Shown piece by piece: positions 1-11,937 of a stretch of DNA of 64,000 bases. The DNA is from Shouchella shacheensis (GTDB lineage: Bacteria > Bacillota > Bacilli > Bacillales > Bacillaceae_D): assembly GCF_001484965.1 (NCBI RefSeq), contig NZ_LLYY01000003.1, positions 248,001 through 312,000 on the forward strand. The letters are read 5' to 3'. The notes under the pieces were generated by a model that saw nothing but the letters and a program-made list of their open reading frames with translations, was not told where the DNA came from and ran no database searches. A program made the translations under genes and the position numbers. Position 1 is the first letter of the stretch; each line of letters begins with the position of its first letter.

Positions 1-2462
<2,462 letters not shown>

Positions 2463-2471
2463 GAGGGACCC

Positions 2472-3560
2472 ATGAAAAAGCAGATTGCCTTACTTGCTGG
2501 AGATGGAATTGGACCGGATATTATGAAGGAAGCTGTACGTGTACTTGAAGCCATCGGGGAACGCTTCGGCCACAGCTTCAGCTTCACACCGGCTGCAGTA
2601 GGGGGGGCGGGGTATGATGTGTATGGCACCCCGCTTCCTGAGGAGACGCTAAAAGCGTGTAAAGACAGCGACGCGATTCTTTTTGGCGCAGTCGGCGGAC
2701 CAAAATGGGATTCGGTGCCAAAGGAACTTCGTCCTGAACAAGGAATTCTGGGGCTTCGTAAAGAGCTAAACCTGTTTGCCAATCTAAGACCTGTTAACGT
2801 CTATGATGCGTTAGTTTCCGCCTCAACGTTAAAAGAAGAGGTGATTAGAAATGTCGACGTTTTAATTGTCCGTGAGTTGACCGGGGGGATTTATTTTGGC
2901 ACGCCAAGCGAACGACGAGAGATAAATGGCGAAGAGGGTGTTGTGGATACGCTCGTCTATAAGAGATCAGAAATGGAACGAATTATCCGTATTGGCTTTG
3001 AATCAGCCCTTTTGCGCAGCAAGAAAGTGACATCTGTCGATAAAGCCAATGTCCTAGAATCCAGTCGAATGTGGCGTGAAGTGGCAGAGGAAGTAAGCAA
3101 AGACTTCCCGGAAGTGGAGCTTGAACACATGCTTGTCGACAATGCTGCGATGCAACTCGTCCGCAGTCCAAGGAGCTTTGATGTCATTGTGACTGAGAAT
3201 TTATTTGGGGACATTTTAAGTGATGAAGCCTCTATGATTTCAGGGTCGCTAGGACTTCTTCCTTCCGCAAGTCTTAGCGGCAAGGGACCAGGTTTATTTG
3301 AACCGATTCACGGCTCCGCTCCTGACATTGCTGGACTCGGTCAGGCAAATCCGCTCGCAGCGATCGCTTCGGTGGCCATGCTTTTAAAGTACGGCTTTGA
3401 ATGGGAAGAAGAAGCGCAAGTCGTTGACCAAGCAATAGCTGAAGCACTAGCTACAGGCGCTCGCACGTCAGATATTGCTGAGGGTGGTGAGCAGGTGTTT
3501 TCAACTTCGGCGATGACAAATGCGGTCCTAAAAGCGCTGAAAGCAAGCACAGCCGTCTAG
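2472..3560 (+). CDS. leuB: 3-isopropylmalate dehydrogenase
   Basis: NAD-dependent oxidative decarboxylation of 3-isopropylmalate to 2-oxoisocaproate. The protein has 362 residues, the usual length. It begins with the family GDGIGPDIM motif. It also carries [10 protein letters not shown] in the substrate region, a metal-binding [16 protein letters not shown] block near residue 240, and [13 protein letters not shown] near the adenine-binding loop. An AGGAGGG ribosome binding site precedes the ATG. It lies between leuA and leuC with very short gaps, as expected for an operon encoding a linear pathway. Confidence 0.98.
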   Translation: MKKQIALLAGDGIGPDIMKEAVRVLEAIGERFGHSFSFTPAAVGGAGYDVYGTPLPEETLKACKDSDAILFGAVGGPKWDSVPKELRPEQGILGLRKELNLFANLRPVNVYDALVSASTLKEEVIRNVDVLIVRELTGGIYFGTPSERREINGEEGVVDTLVYKRSEMERIIRIGFESALLRSKKVTSVDKANVLESSRMWREVAEEVSKDFPEVELEHMLVDNAAMQLVRSPRSFDVIVTENLFGDILSDEASMISGSLGLLPSASLSGKGPGLFEPIHGSAPDIAGLGQANPLAAIASVAMLLKYGFEWEEEAQVVDQAIAEALATGARTSDIAEGGEQVFSTSAMTNAVLKALKASTAV

Positions 3561-3582
3561 AATAGCGAGGAGGGGAAAGGCA

Positions 3583-5010
3583 ATGGCAGCGAGGACGATT
3601 ATCGAAAAGATTTGGAACGCTCACGAAGTGATTGAAGAAAAAGGGAAGCCAAGCTTGCTCTATGTTGATCTTCACATGGTGCATGAAGTAACGTCACCAC
3701 AGGCATTCGAAGGACTGCGACTTGCAGAGAGACAAGTGCGTCGCCCTGAGCTTACGTTTGCGACAATGGATCACAACGTTCCTACGGTGAATCGCTATAA
3801 CATCCGTGATGTGATTGCGAAGACACAAATGGAGACGCTTGCGACCAACTGTAAAGAATTCGGCATTGATATTGTTGACCTAGAAAATCCAGAAAATGGG
3901 ATTGTTCATATTATTGGTCCAGAGCTTGGCCTGACGCAGCCCGGCAAAACGATTGTCTGCGGAGACAGTCACACGTCCACACATGGTGCTTTTGGAGCAA
4001 TTGCTTTTGGCATCGGTACGAGCGAAGTCGAACATGTGCTGGCAACGCAGACAATCTGGCAGTCGAAGCCAAAGACACTTGAGGTACGGGTAACAGGAGA
4101 GCTTGGACCTGGCATCACAGCAAAGGACGTCATTTTAGCAATCATTGCCAAATTTGGCGTAGATGTTGGTACTGGCTCGATCATCGAATATACAGGGCAA
4201 GCCATCCGTGGGATGACGATGGAAGAGCGGATGACGATTTGCAATATGTCGATTGAGGCTGGGGCGAAAGCTGGGTTAATCAGCCCAGACCAGGTAACCT
4301 TTGACTATCTTCAGGGCCGAGAGAATGTTCCTCAAGGGGAGGCCTACGAAGAAGCCACGAAAAAATGGGCTGCCTTCGCGACGGATGAGGGCGCCGTGTA
4401 CGACCGCACCATTACCATTGACGCTTCGGAAATACAGCCTATGGTGACATGGGGGACGAATCCTTCTCAGGGCGTTGGCGTTTCTCAATCGGTGCCCAAC
4501 CCAGAAAGAGCGAGGAATGAAACAGACAAACGAGCGATCGAACAGGCGCTTGAGTATATGGACTTGAAGCCAGGGACACCGATGCATGACGTTCCCATCC
4601 AGCATGTGTTTATTGGCTCGTGTACCAACTCAAGAATCAGTGACCTTCGTGCTGCCGCAAAAATTGTCAATGGGCAGAGCGTAGCTACTGGCGTACGTGC
4701 ACTTATCGTCCCTGGGTCCCAGCGAGTGAAAAAGCTTGCAGAGAAAGAGGGTCTTGATCAAATTTTTCGAGAGGCCGGGTTTGAATGGCGTGAGTCTGGG
4801 TGTAGCATGTGTCTGAGCATGAATCCTGATGTTGTCCCAGAAGGCGAGCGCTGTGCCTCTACTTCAAACCGAAATTTTGAAGGCAGGCAAGGTAAGGGTG
4901 CCAGGACGCATCTAGTCAGCCCACCAATGGCGGCAGCAGCAGCCATTGCTGGACATTTTGTGGATGTGCGAACGTTTGAAAATCGAGAGATAAAGGCAGG
5001 TGGACAGTAA
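3583..5010 (+). CDS. leuC: 3-isopropylmalate dehydratase large subunit
   Basis: Catalytic subunit of isopropylmalate isomerase, converting 2- to 3-isopropylmalate with a [4Fe-4S] cluster. The 475-residue protein has the aconitase signature. The three cluster cysteines are in GSCTNSR (near residue 347) and GCSMCL (near residue 407). Also present are [13 protein letters not shown] and [11 protein letters not shown]. The ribosome binding site is AGGAGGGG. The stop codon overlaps the leuD ATG (TAATG), which suits 1:1 production of the two subunits. Confidence 0.98.
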   Translation: MAARTIIEKIWNAHEVIEEKGKPSLLYVDLHMVHEVTSPQAFEGLRLAERQVRRPELTFATMDHNVPTVNRYNIRDVIAKTQMETLATNCKEFGIDIVDLENPENGIVHIIGPELGLTQPGKTIVCGDSHTSTHGAFGAIAFGIGTSEVEHVLATQTIWQSKPKTLEVRVTGELGPGITAKDVILAIIAKFGVDVGTGSIIEYTGQAIRGMTMEERMTICNMSIEAGAKAGLISPDQVTFDYLQGRENVPQGEAYEEATKKWAAFATDEGAVYDRTITIDASEIQPMVTWGTNPSQGVGVSQSVPNPERARNETDKRAIEQALEYMDLKPGTPMHDVPIQHVFIGSCTNSRISDLRAAAKIVNGQSVATGVRALIVPGSQRVKKLAEKEGLDQIFREAGFEWRESGCSMCLSMNPDVVPEGERCASTSNRNFEGRQGKGARTHLVSPPMAAAAAIAGHFVDVRTFENREIKAGGQ

Positions 5011-5594
5011 TGGAGGCCCTTCGCAAGCATGGAGGAAACGTTGCCGTGATGGACCGAGTCAACGTAGACACGGATCAAATTATTCCAAAGCAGTTTTTAA
5101 AACGAGTCGAACGCACGGGTTTTGGGCAATTTTTGTTTTACGATTGGCGGTTTCTCGAGGATGGCGTTGAGAACCCTGCTTTTGAACTGAACCAGCCCGA
5201 AGCAAAAGGAGCCTCGATTCTTGTCGCCGCCCACAATTTCGGCTGCGGCTCCTCTCGTGAACACGCACCTTGGGCTTTGCAAGATTATGGGTTTCGGGTG
5301 ATTATTGCCCCGAGCTTTGCGGATATCTTCTATAGCAATTGTTTTAAGAATGGCATACTGCCGATTCGTTTGCCAGAGGTGGATGTACAGGCGTTAATGA
5401 ATCAGGCGGCTGGAAAGCGTTTCATTCTTAACGTTGATTTGGAGGATCAGACCATGGAGGGAGGGGCTTTTAGCTCTTCGTTTGAGGTTGACACTTACTG
5501 GAAAGAAATGCTTCTTAATGGTTGGGATGAAATCAGTCTTACGCTGAACTATGAATCACGCATCTCAAGCTTTGAAAAAGAGCATACGGTTTGA
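5010..5594 (+). CDS. leuD: 3-isopropylmalate dehydratase small subunit
   Basis: Swivel-domain subunit that completes the isopropylmalate isomerase active site with LeuC. It has 194 residues, with the family motifs [27 protein letters not shown] and the [16 protein letters not shown] block. It is coupled to leuC by overlapping stop and start codons. A strong terminator follows within a few bases, so leuD closes the ilv-leu operon here, as in Bacillus subtilis. Confidence 0.98.
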   Translation: MEALRKHGGNVAVMDRVNVDTDQIIPKQFLKRVERTGFGQFLFYDWRFLEDGVENPAFELNQPEAKGASILVAAHNFGCGSSREHAPWALQDYGFRVIIAPSFADIFYSNCFKNGILPIRLPEVDVQALMNQAAGKRFILNVDLEDQTMEGGAFSSSFEVDTYWKEMLLNGWDEISLTLNYESRISSFEKEHTV

Positions 5595-5596
5595 CT

Positions 5597-5638
5597 GACA
5601 ACCATCTTCCCGAGCTATGGCTTGGGAAGATGGTTGTC
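5597..5638 (+). terminator. Rho-independent terminator after leuD
   Basis: A perfect 15-bp stem (5597-5611 with 5624-5638) around a 12-base loop starts right after the leuD stop codon. The downstream T-rich stretch is weak (TAGGTTTCATTTTG), but the stem is long. Confidence 0.8.
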
Positions 5639-5758
5639 TAGGTTTCATTTTGTAGAAATAGGGTACGCTTGTAAGCATATACATTAGGACTGGGGGTCAT
5701 TTGTATAGAAGCCATGTCCCGTGATACATTAAACGGAAGTGAGTATGGAAAGTGAGCG

Positions 5759-6823
5759 ATGATGATGAGGGATGAGAACGAAAAGAAACAGGATAATGTG
5801 GTCCTTTACCCAGGAGTCATCAAGCGGTTGGTTGAGAAAGGGATGGAGGAGCTAAAAAAGAAAGAAGCCGAAAAGGCGTTAGAACTGTTTGCGCAAGCAG
5901 AGGCGTACGATGCCAGTCATGCACAGGCAAGGTTTGGCGTGGTATTAAGTTTAATCGAACTAGGCCAGCAGGAAGAAGCGGTAGAACGTACGAGTCTGCT
6001 TTTAAAGGAAGGAATCGGCGACTATTATGAGACGTTGCAAGTGCATGTTTCCCTTCTTGTTCAGCTTTCCCGCTATTCGGAGGTGGTCACAATGCTCGAA
6101 GCGGTGCTGAGTGAGGATCGCTTGCCGTCAGACCATGCGGAATCACTCTATGAATTGCTTCATTTTAGTAGGCAGATGAGTGATACGGCCGGATACAACC
6201 CTATGTATTTAGATGAGGAAAATAAAGAAGAAACGGCTCATGAGCTTAAAGCGGGTCTACATTCGGTTAATGAAGCAGCGAAGTGGCAGGCGCTGCAAAC
6301 CATTCGTGAGTTAGGACTAACGGAGCTGACGAAGGATGTACGAGAACTGGCCAGTGATGAAACGGCTCATGTGCTTATGAGGACGTTTGCGCTCCAGCTT
6401 CTAGGTACGTGGGATGATTTAGAGGAGTTAGAAATAGCGAAGAATAGCAGAGTCATGAAGGTTCAGCCTGCACGTCTAGAGAGTCCAGGCGAACGGCAGA
6501 TCGACAGCGATGTTCGCGAAACGCTGGAGGACAGTCTTGAGCATAAGAACCCTGTGCTCCTTGAAATGGCAAAGCAGCTTCACCATACATACATATTGGC
6601 TATATACCCTTTCTTGCCCGAACCCCCTATCGCAGCGGCCTGGGCCGGGGCTTTTCACCTCGTTGCGAGTGAACAATTAGGACTTGAAACGGATGAAGAA
6701 GGAATGGCGAGGCATTACGGCTGTCAGCGATATGAGGTGTTGGCTGCCTCAAGTGAGATCGAGGCGCTAGAAGAGGATATCTTATTGGAAACGCAGGAAG
6801 GCAATCAGTGGTTTCATACATAA
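5759..6823 (+). CDS. ysoA: TPR repeat protein, YsoA-like
   Basis: A cytoplasmic protein of 354 residues and unknown biochemical role. Residues 15-130 form TPR-type helix pairs (EKALELFAQAEAYD, ARFGVVLSLIELGQQEEAVE), and residues 160-210 look like HEAT-type helices. There is no signal peptide or membrane segment. The assignment to YsoA rests on TPR content and position between leuD and tig, the same neighbourhood as in B. subtilis; I do not recognise the full sequence otherwise. The start is uncertain among three consecutive ATG codons (5759, 5762 and 5765 onward), with GGAAAGTGAG just upstream. Confidence 0.8.
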   Translation: MMMRDENEKKQDNVVLYPGVIKRLVEKGMEELKKKEAEKALELFAQAEAYDASHAQARFGVVLSLIELGQQEEAVERTSLLLKEGIGDYYETLQVHVSLLVQLSRYSEVVTMLEAVLSEDRLPSDHAESLYELLHFSRQMSDTAGYNPMYLDEENKEETAHELKAGLHSVNEAAKWQALQTIRELGLTELTKDVRELASDETAHVLMRTFALQLLGTWDDLEELEIAKNSRVMKVQPARLESPGERQIDSDVRETLEDSLEHKNPVLLEMAKQLHHTYILAIYPFLPEPPIAAAWAGAFHLVASEQLGLETDEEGMARHYGCQRYEVLAASSEIEALEEDILLETQEGNQWFHT

Positions 6824-6851
6824 AAATCTAGCGATTCCCGCAGGAGGATGA

Positions 6852-6879
6852 TTGAAAGATCACCGCATTATGTTATAAT
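6852..6879 (+). promoter_or_regulatory. sigma-A promoter of tig
   Basis: TTGAAA (6852-6857), 16 bases, then TATAAT (6874-6879) with an upstream TG at the extended -10 position. It lies about 80 bases upstream of the trigger factor start. Confidence 0.8.
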
Positions 6880-6957
6880 AGGGTGGTTGTCAAGAGCGTG
6901 TAGAGTAATACTACCTAGTATTTCTTTTGAGATAAAACGAGTTGGAGGGAACTATTC

Positions 6958-8265
6958 ATGAGTGCAAATTGGGAAAAAACAGAAGAGAACACGGGCGTCT
7001 TAACGGTTGAAGTTGAGGCCGATAAAGTCAATGATGCCCTTGATCAAGCGTTTAAGAAAGTGGTAAAAAAGGTGAACGTCCCTGGCTTTCGTAAAGGGAA
7101 GGTCCCGCGGGGTCTTTTTGAAAAGCAGTTTGGTGTGGAGTCCTTATTTCAAGACGCCCTTGACTTCCTGCTGCCTGATGCTTACGCTCAAGCGGTAGAT
7201 GAAGCAGGCATTGAACCGGTGGACCGCCCAGAAATCGACGTCGAACAAATGGAAAAGAACAGCAACTTAATTTTTAAAGCGACGGTTACTGTGAAGCCTG
7301 AAGTCAAGCTTGGCGACTACAAAGGTCTTGAAGTGGAAGCGCAGGATACGGAGATCTCTGATGAAGACGTAGAAGCAGAGCTTTCACAGCTGCAGGAGCG
7401 TCACGCAGAGCTAGTTGTTGTTGAAGATGGGCAGCTGCAAGATGGAGATACAGCCGTACTAGACTTCGAAGGATATGCAAACGGAGAAGCGTTCGAAGGC
7501 GGTACAGCTGAGAACTATTCACTTGAAATAGGCTCGAACTCTTTCATTCCTGGGTTTGAAGAGCAGCTTGTCGGTTTAAAACCAGGAGATGATAAAGACG
7601 TAGAAGTGACATTCCCTGAAGAGTACCATGCGGAGGAGCTTGCCGGTCAACCAGCAACGTTCAAAGTGAAGATTCACGACATTAAGCGTAAAGAGCTCCC
7701 GGAACTTGACGATGAGTTTGCAAAAGATGCCAACGAAAACGTTGAAACATTGGACGAGCTTAAAGCAGACGTTCGCAAAAACCTTGAAGAACAAAAAGCA
7801 CAACAGGCAGAAAGCGCTGTACGCGATACACTGCTTGAAAAAGCAGCAAACAATGCGGAAATTAACATTCCTGAAGCGATGGTTACAAGCGAAACCGATC
7901 GCATGTTGCAAGAATTCGGTCAACGTCTGGAAATGCAAGGCATGAACCTTGATATGTACTTCCAATTCTCCGGCCAAACGGAAGAGCAAATGCGTGAGCA
8001 GTTCAAGGAAGACGCTGGAAAACGCGTACGCGTGAACTTAACGCTTGAAGCGATCTCTGAAGCGGAGGATGTAGAAGTTTCAGAGGAGGAAGTGGACGCT
8101 GAACTAGAGAAAATGGCTGACATGTATCAACGATCTGCTGAGGAAATCAAAGCTCTACTTGCTGCTCAAGGCGGCGTAGACAACTTAAAAGGGGATCTGA
8201 AAGTTCGTAAAGCAATGGAACTTCTTGTTGAACACAGTAAAGAAGTAGAGCCAGCGGCAGAATAA
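6958..8265 (+). CDS. tig: trigger factor (ribosome-associated chaperone, PPIase)
   Basis: Ribosome-bound chaperone and peptidyl-prolyl isomerase that receives nascent chains. It has 435 residues with the three expected parts. The N-terminal ribosome-binding domain carries the [17 protein letters not shown] signature near residues 44-60. The FKBP-type domain (about 155-245) includes [26 protein letters not shown] and VTFPEEYH. The C-terminal helical arms form the chaperone cradle. An own promoter and terminator make it a single-gene unit, as is common beside clpX in Bacilli. Confidence 0.98.
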   Translation: MSANWEKTEENTGVLTVEVEADKVNDALDQAFKKVVKKVNVPGFRKGKVPRGLFEKQFGVESLFQDALDFLLPDAYAQAVDEAGIEPVDRPEIDVEQMEKNSNLIFKATVTVKPEVKLGDYKGLEVEAQDTEISDEDVEAELSQLQERHAELVVVEDGQLQDGDTAVLDFEGYANGEAFEGGTAENYSLEIGSNSFIPGFEEQLVGLKPGDDKDVEVTFPEEYHAEELAGQPATFKVKIHDIKRKELPELDDEFAKDANENVETLDELKADVRKNLEEQKAQQAESAVRDTLLEKAANNAEINIPEAMVTSETDRMLQEFGQRLEMQGMNLDMYFQFSGQTEEQMREQFKEDAGKRVRVNLTLEAISEAEDVEVSEEEVDAELEKMADMYQRSAEEIKALLAAQGGVDNLKGDLKVRKAMELLVEHSKEVEPAAE

Positions 8266-8275
8266 AAGAACGTCC

Positions 8276-8310
8276 AGAAGGGTGCGGATTTCCGCACCTT
8301 TCTGTTATTT
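8276..8310 (+). terminator. terminator after tig
   Basis: A 12-bp stem with one G-T pair (8276-8287 with 8292-8303) and the loop ATTT, followed by GTTATTTT. Confidence 0.85.
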
Positions 8311-8612
8311 TGCGGTCTTCCTCTCCATGTATGGGGAACCGCCATATTGAACAAGATGGTAAAGGGGTTTCCAAGGAAAGAAGATCTTTACGCAAAAAGA
8401 GGGTTTTCGCTCGTTGTTCTTGAATGGGTATAGAAGAGCGGTACACGTACATAAGCTATAGGAAAAGAAATACATAATGGAGGCATTTTTCTAGAGAGTT
8501 TCACGTAGGTATGCTAAAATGATTTGACATTGCGTTAGGATTGCTTGTTTAAGCTTCTGCTTAAAACGATGATAAGCAACAAGCGGTAGAATATCCTGTA
8601 AGGGGTGAGCTC
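8311..8612. other. intergenic region before clpX
   Basis: No credible gene. It probably holds the clpX promoter: an extended -10 TGCTAAAAT at 8515-8523 without a good -35, and a TTGACA at 8524-8529 without a good -10. AGGGGTGAG ahead of the clpX ATG is the ribosome binding site. Confidence 0.5.
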
Positions 8613-9881
8613 ATGTTTAAATTTAATGAAGAAAAAGGACAGCTCAAGTGTTCATTTTGTGGGAAGACGCAAGATCAGGTGCGTAAGCTTGTAGCTGGTC
8701 CTGGTGTGTATATATGCGACGAGTGCATCGAACTTTGTACGGAAATTGTTGAAGAAGAGCTTGGCACGGATGAAGAAGTTGAGCTCGAGGAAATTCCAAA
8801 GCCAAATGAAATCTGCAACATTCTTGACGACTACGTCATTGGTCAACAAAGCGCGAAGAAGTCACTGGCGGTCGCCGTTTACAATCATTACAAACGCGTA
8901 AACTCTGGCTCTCGGTCTGAGGATGTGGAGCTTGCCAAAAGTAACATTGCGATGATCGGGCCTACGGGCAGCGGAAAAACGCTTCTTGCTCAAACGCTTG
9001 CTCGCATCCTGAATGTTCCTTTTGCAATTGCTGATGCGACGTCTCTCACAGAAGCGGGCTATGTCGGCGAAGACGTTGAAAACATCCTGCTGAAGCTGAT
9101 TCAAGCTGCCGATTATGATGTAGAAAAGGCGGAAAAAGGCATCATCTACATCGATGAAATTGATAAAGTTGCCCGCAAATCCGAGAATCCATCCATTACA
9201 CGCGATGTATCAGGGGAAGGCGTTCAGCAAGCGCTCCTGAAAATTCTTGAAGGCACTACGGCTAGCGTGCCACCGCAAGGGGGGCGTAAGCATCCTCATC
9301 AAGAATTTATTCAAATTGACACCACCAATGTACTCTTTATTTGTGGAGGGGCGTTTGACGGGATCGAGCAAATCATCAAGCGTCGTCTCGGTAAGAAAGT
9401 CATTGGATTTGGATCTGAAACGAAGCAAGAAGATCTCAAGCCCGGTGAATACTTGGAAAAAGTTCTTCCAGAAGATCTGCTACGGTTTGGTTTAATTCCG
9501 GAGTTTATTGGTCGACTTCCAGTTATTTCGAGCTTAACACCGCTTGATACGGGCGCCTTGGTTGAGATTCTCACTCAGCCAAAAAATGCTCTTGTCAAGC
9601 AATATCAAAAGCTACTCGAGCTTGATGATGTGGAGTTAGAATTCACCGATGACGCACTAAAAGAAATTGCCAACAAAGCGATTGAACGCAAAACAGGCGC
9701 ACGCGGCCTCCGTTCCATTATTGAAGGCATTATGCTTGATGTGATGTTTGATCTGCCGTCCCGTGAAGATGCCGTCAAATGTGTGATTCATGGCGCATGT
9801 ATAATCGATAACGCCGCGCCGATCCTCAAGTCAGAAGATGGCTCGGAGCTATCGTTAAACAAACCGAAAGAAAGTGCATAA
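8613..9881 (+). CDS. clpX: ATP-dependent Clp protease ATP-binding subunit ClpX
   Basis: AAA+ unfoldase that feeds substrates to ClpP. Its 422 residues are the normal length. The N-terminal C4 zinc domain is present (CSFC near residue 13 and CDECIEL near 35). Walker A is [15 protein letters not shown] (about 116-130) and Walker B is [10 protein letters not shown] (about 178). The ClpP-docking loop appears as IGFGSE near residue 268, and the arginine-finger region as the GRLPVI segment. Nothing is missing, so it should be functional. Confidence 0.98.
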   Translation: MFKFNEEKGQLKCSFCGKTQDQVRKLVAGPGVYICDECIELCTEIVEEELGTDEEVELEEIPKPNEICNILDDYVIGQQSAKKSLAVAVYNHYKRVNSGSRSEDVELAKSNIAMIGPTGSGKTLLAQTLARILNVPFAIADATSLTEAGYVGEDVENILLKLIQAADYDVEKAEKGIIYIDEIDKVARKSENPSITRDVSGEGVQQALLKILEGTTASVPPQGGRKHPHQEFIQIDTTNVLFICGGAFDGIEQIIKRRLGKKVIGFGSETKQEDLKPGEYLEKVLPEDLLRFGLIPEFIGRLPVISSLTPLDTGALVEILTQPKNALVKQYQKLLELDDVELEFTDDALKEIANKAIERKTGARGLRSIIEGIMLDVMFDLPSREDAVKCVIHGACIIDNAAPILKSEDGSELSLNKPKESA

Positions 9882-9882
9882 G

Positions 9883-9924
9883 AAAAAAGCGGTAGGAGAG
9901 CGCACATCTCCTACCGCTTTTTTT
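9883..9924 (+). terminator. terminator after clpX
   Basis: A stem of at least 11 perfect base pairs (9889-9899 with 9907-9917), extended by A/T pairs, and ending in seven T residues. A repeat fragment starts right after it. Confidence 0.93.
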
Positions 9925-9959
9925 GTTAGAAAAGCGGAGGCGGTTTGGTCAGAAGTGAG
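9925..9959 (-). repeat. end fragment of the dispersed palindromic repeat
   Basis: GTTAGAAAAGCGGAGGCGG followed by a decayed GTCAGAAG stretch matches the first 35 bases of the repeat at 42209. Only one end of the unit survives here, directly behind the clpX terminator. Confidence 0.65.
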
Positions 9960-10094
9960 CCTTCAATAACGCGAAGGGCCACCAGTTTTTCCTCATAAAG
10001 AAATTGGAAATAATGCATGCATGCTCATCTGACTATCTCAAGACTTCCCGGAAATACTAAAGGAAAGATTCTTAGGACAAACAGGGGGTACATC

Positions 10095-11762
10095 ATGAAT
10101 TGGACAGGTATCGCATTACTCGTACAGTTATTTTTCGGGGTGGTCATCGGCCTCTACTTTTGGAACTTGCTAAAAAACCAGCGCAGTCAGCGAACGTATA
10201 TTGACAAGGAATCGAAAAAAGAATTCGAGCAAATGCGCAAGCTTCGATCGATTGCTTTAACAGAACCGCTATCAGAAAAAGTTCGGCCGAAAGATTTAAG
10301 CGATGTTGTAGGGCAGGAGGATGGTTTGAAAACATTACGTGTGGCTCTTTGTGGAGCAAACCCACAACACGTTATTATCTATGGGCCTCCAGGAGTGGGA
10401 AAAACAGCGGCCGCACGTCTCGTACTCGATGAAGCCAAGCGAGGAGGGGATTCCCCGTTTAAGTCAGATGCGGCTTTCGTTGAACTTGACGGAGCGACTT
10501 CACGCTTTGACGAGCGTGGCATTGCTGATCCTTTGATTGGTTCGGTGCATGATCCGATTTATCAGGGGGCTGGAGCAATGGGACAGGCAGGCATCCCCCA
10601 ACCGAAGCCGGGAGCAGTGACAAAAGCACATGGAGGCATTCTTTTTATTGATGAAATTGGCGAGCTTCATACCATTCAACAAAACAAATTATTGAAAGTA
10701 CTTGAAGACCGTAAAGTTTTTCTTGAGAGTGCGTACTATAGTGAAGAGAACACACAGATCCCTACGCATATTCATGATGTTTTCAAACGCGGGCTGCCGG
10801 CGGATTTCCGCTTGATCGCAGCGACAACGAGAAGACCGGAAGAAATGCCGCCAGCGATACGCTCGAGATGTTTGGAAGTGTTCTTTAGAGGATTAGACAA
10901 AGAGGAAATTGTTCAAATCGCAAAGAAGGCTTCAAATAAAGTAGCCATGAACCTTGAGGAACAAGCAGCCGAAAAGGTGGCTCTTTACGCTACAAATGGG
11001 CGAGAAACGGTGAACATCATTCAAATTGCCGTCGGGGTGGCGCGTGCGGAGGATCGTCAGACGATTACGGTCAAAGATGTAGAATGGGTGCTACACTCCA
11101 GTCAAATGAGTCCAAGGCCAGAGCGTTTGATTCACGAGGAGTCGGCCGTTGGTCTTGTCAACGGACTGGCAGTAACTGGTCCGAACAGTGGAGCACTCCT
11201 TGAAATTGAAGTGCTCGTTCAAGAGAACTCTGGCGACGGGACGATGACCATTACAGGGATTGCTGAAGAGGAAAGCACCGGATCACAGGCACATTCGATT
11301 CGACGCAAGAGTATGGCTCGCTCGTCAGTGGAAAATGTTGTATCGGTTCTTAAACGCATGGGAGTGCCAACGAAAGACTATGACATTCATGTAAACTTCC
11401 CTGGCGGCACGCCTGTGGATGGTCCGTCTGCTGGGATTGCGATTGCCACAGGCATTTATTCAGGCATTCACGACATCCCGATCCTTCATGATGTGGCGAT
11501 GACAGGAGAACTAAGCATTCGTGGCAGAGTGAAGCCGATTGGCGGAGTCGTTGCGAAAGTAAAAGCCGCCAAGCTTGCCGGCGCTAAAACGGTGATCATC
11601 CCAAAAGAAAACGAGCAAGCTCTTCTCGAGAACATTGAAGGAGTAAAGGTCATTTCGGTAGAGACATTCAACGACGTTCTTGCCATTGCCTTAGAAGAGG
11701 CTAAAAGGGAGGAAATCATTCCAGCATCTTCAATGATTAAACAGGCGCCTGCCTCAGTTTAA
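10095..11762 (+). CDS. lonB: membrane-anchored ATP-dependent protease LonB
   Basis: Lon-family serine protease with an N-terminal membrane helix (about residues 4-24, IALLVQLFFGVVIGLYFW). The AAA+ domain has Walker [14 protein letters not shown] near 99-111 and Walker B ILFIDEIGEL. The C-terminal protease domain has the catalytic serine in DGPSAGIAIATG, and the lysine in the following GGVVAKVKAAKLAGAK region. I chose the ATG at 10095 because an ACAGGGGG ribosome binding site precedes it and the 555 residues match B. subtilis LonB. An upstream in-frame ATG at 10017 would add an unlikely polar extension before the membrane helix. In B. subtilis the gene is linked to forespore proteolysis. Confidence 0.95.
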   Translation: MNWTGIALLVQLFFGVVIGLYFWNLLKNQRSQRTYIDKESKKEFEQMRKLRSIALTEPLSEKVRPKDLSDVVGQEDGLKTLRVALCGANPQHVIIYGPPGVGKTAAARLVLDEAKRGGDSPFKSDAAFVELDGATSRFDERGIADPLIGSVHDPIYQGAGAMGQAGIPQPKPGAVTKAHGGILFIDEIGELHTIQQNKLLKVLEDRKVFLESAYYSEENTQIPTHIHDVFKRGLPADFRLIAATTRRPEEMPPAIRSRCLEVFFRGLDKEEIVQIAKKASNKVAMNLEEQAAEKVALYATNGRETVNIIQIAVGVARAEDRQTITVKDVEWVLHSSQMSPRPERLIHEESAVGLVNGLAVTGPNSGALLEIEVLVQENSGDGTMTITGIAEEESTGSQAHSIRRKSMARSSVENVVSVLKRMGVPTKDYDIHVNFPGGTPVDGPSAGIAIATGIYSGIHDIPILHDVAMTGELSIRGRVKPIGGVVAKVKAAKLAGAKTVIIPKENEQALLENIEGVKVISVETFNDVLAIALEEAKREEIIPASSMIKQAPASV

Positions 11763-11766
11763 CTAT

Positions 11767-11796
11767 TAGACAAGAATTGGTCTTATGGGATAAAAT
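11767..11796 (+). promoter_or_regulatory. possible sigma-A promoter upstream of lonA
   Basis: TAGACA (11767-11772), 18 bases, TAAAAT (11791-11796): five of six consensus bases in each box. A terminator-like hairpin at 11851 lies between this site and lonA. Confidence 0.4.
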
Positions 11797-11850
11797 GAAC
11801 AGATGGAATTCATTCATTTAGCAAAGTGATAAGAACAAGCGCGTACATGG

Positions 11851-11879
11851 GCGTCGGTCGTCTAGACGGGCGCTTTTTA
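11851..11879 (+). terminator. terminator between lonB and lonA
   Basis: A 9-bp stem with one mismatch and one G-T pair (11851-11859 with 11865-11873), loop of 5, then TTTTTAT. It probably ends the lonB transcript. Confidence 0.65.
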
Positions 11880-11937
11880 TTCCAATTATATAGTAATGAA
11901 AAAGTTGCTTTTAAAGTCATGTGGAGGTGTTTAGCGG

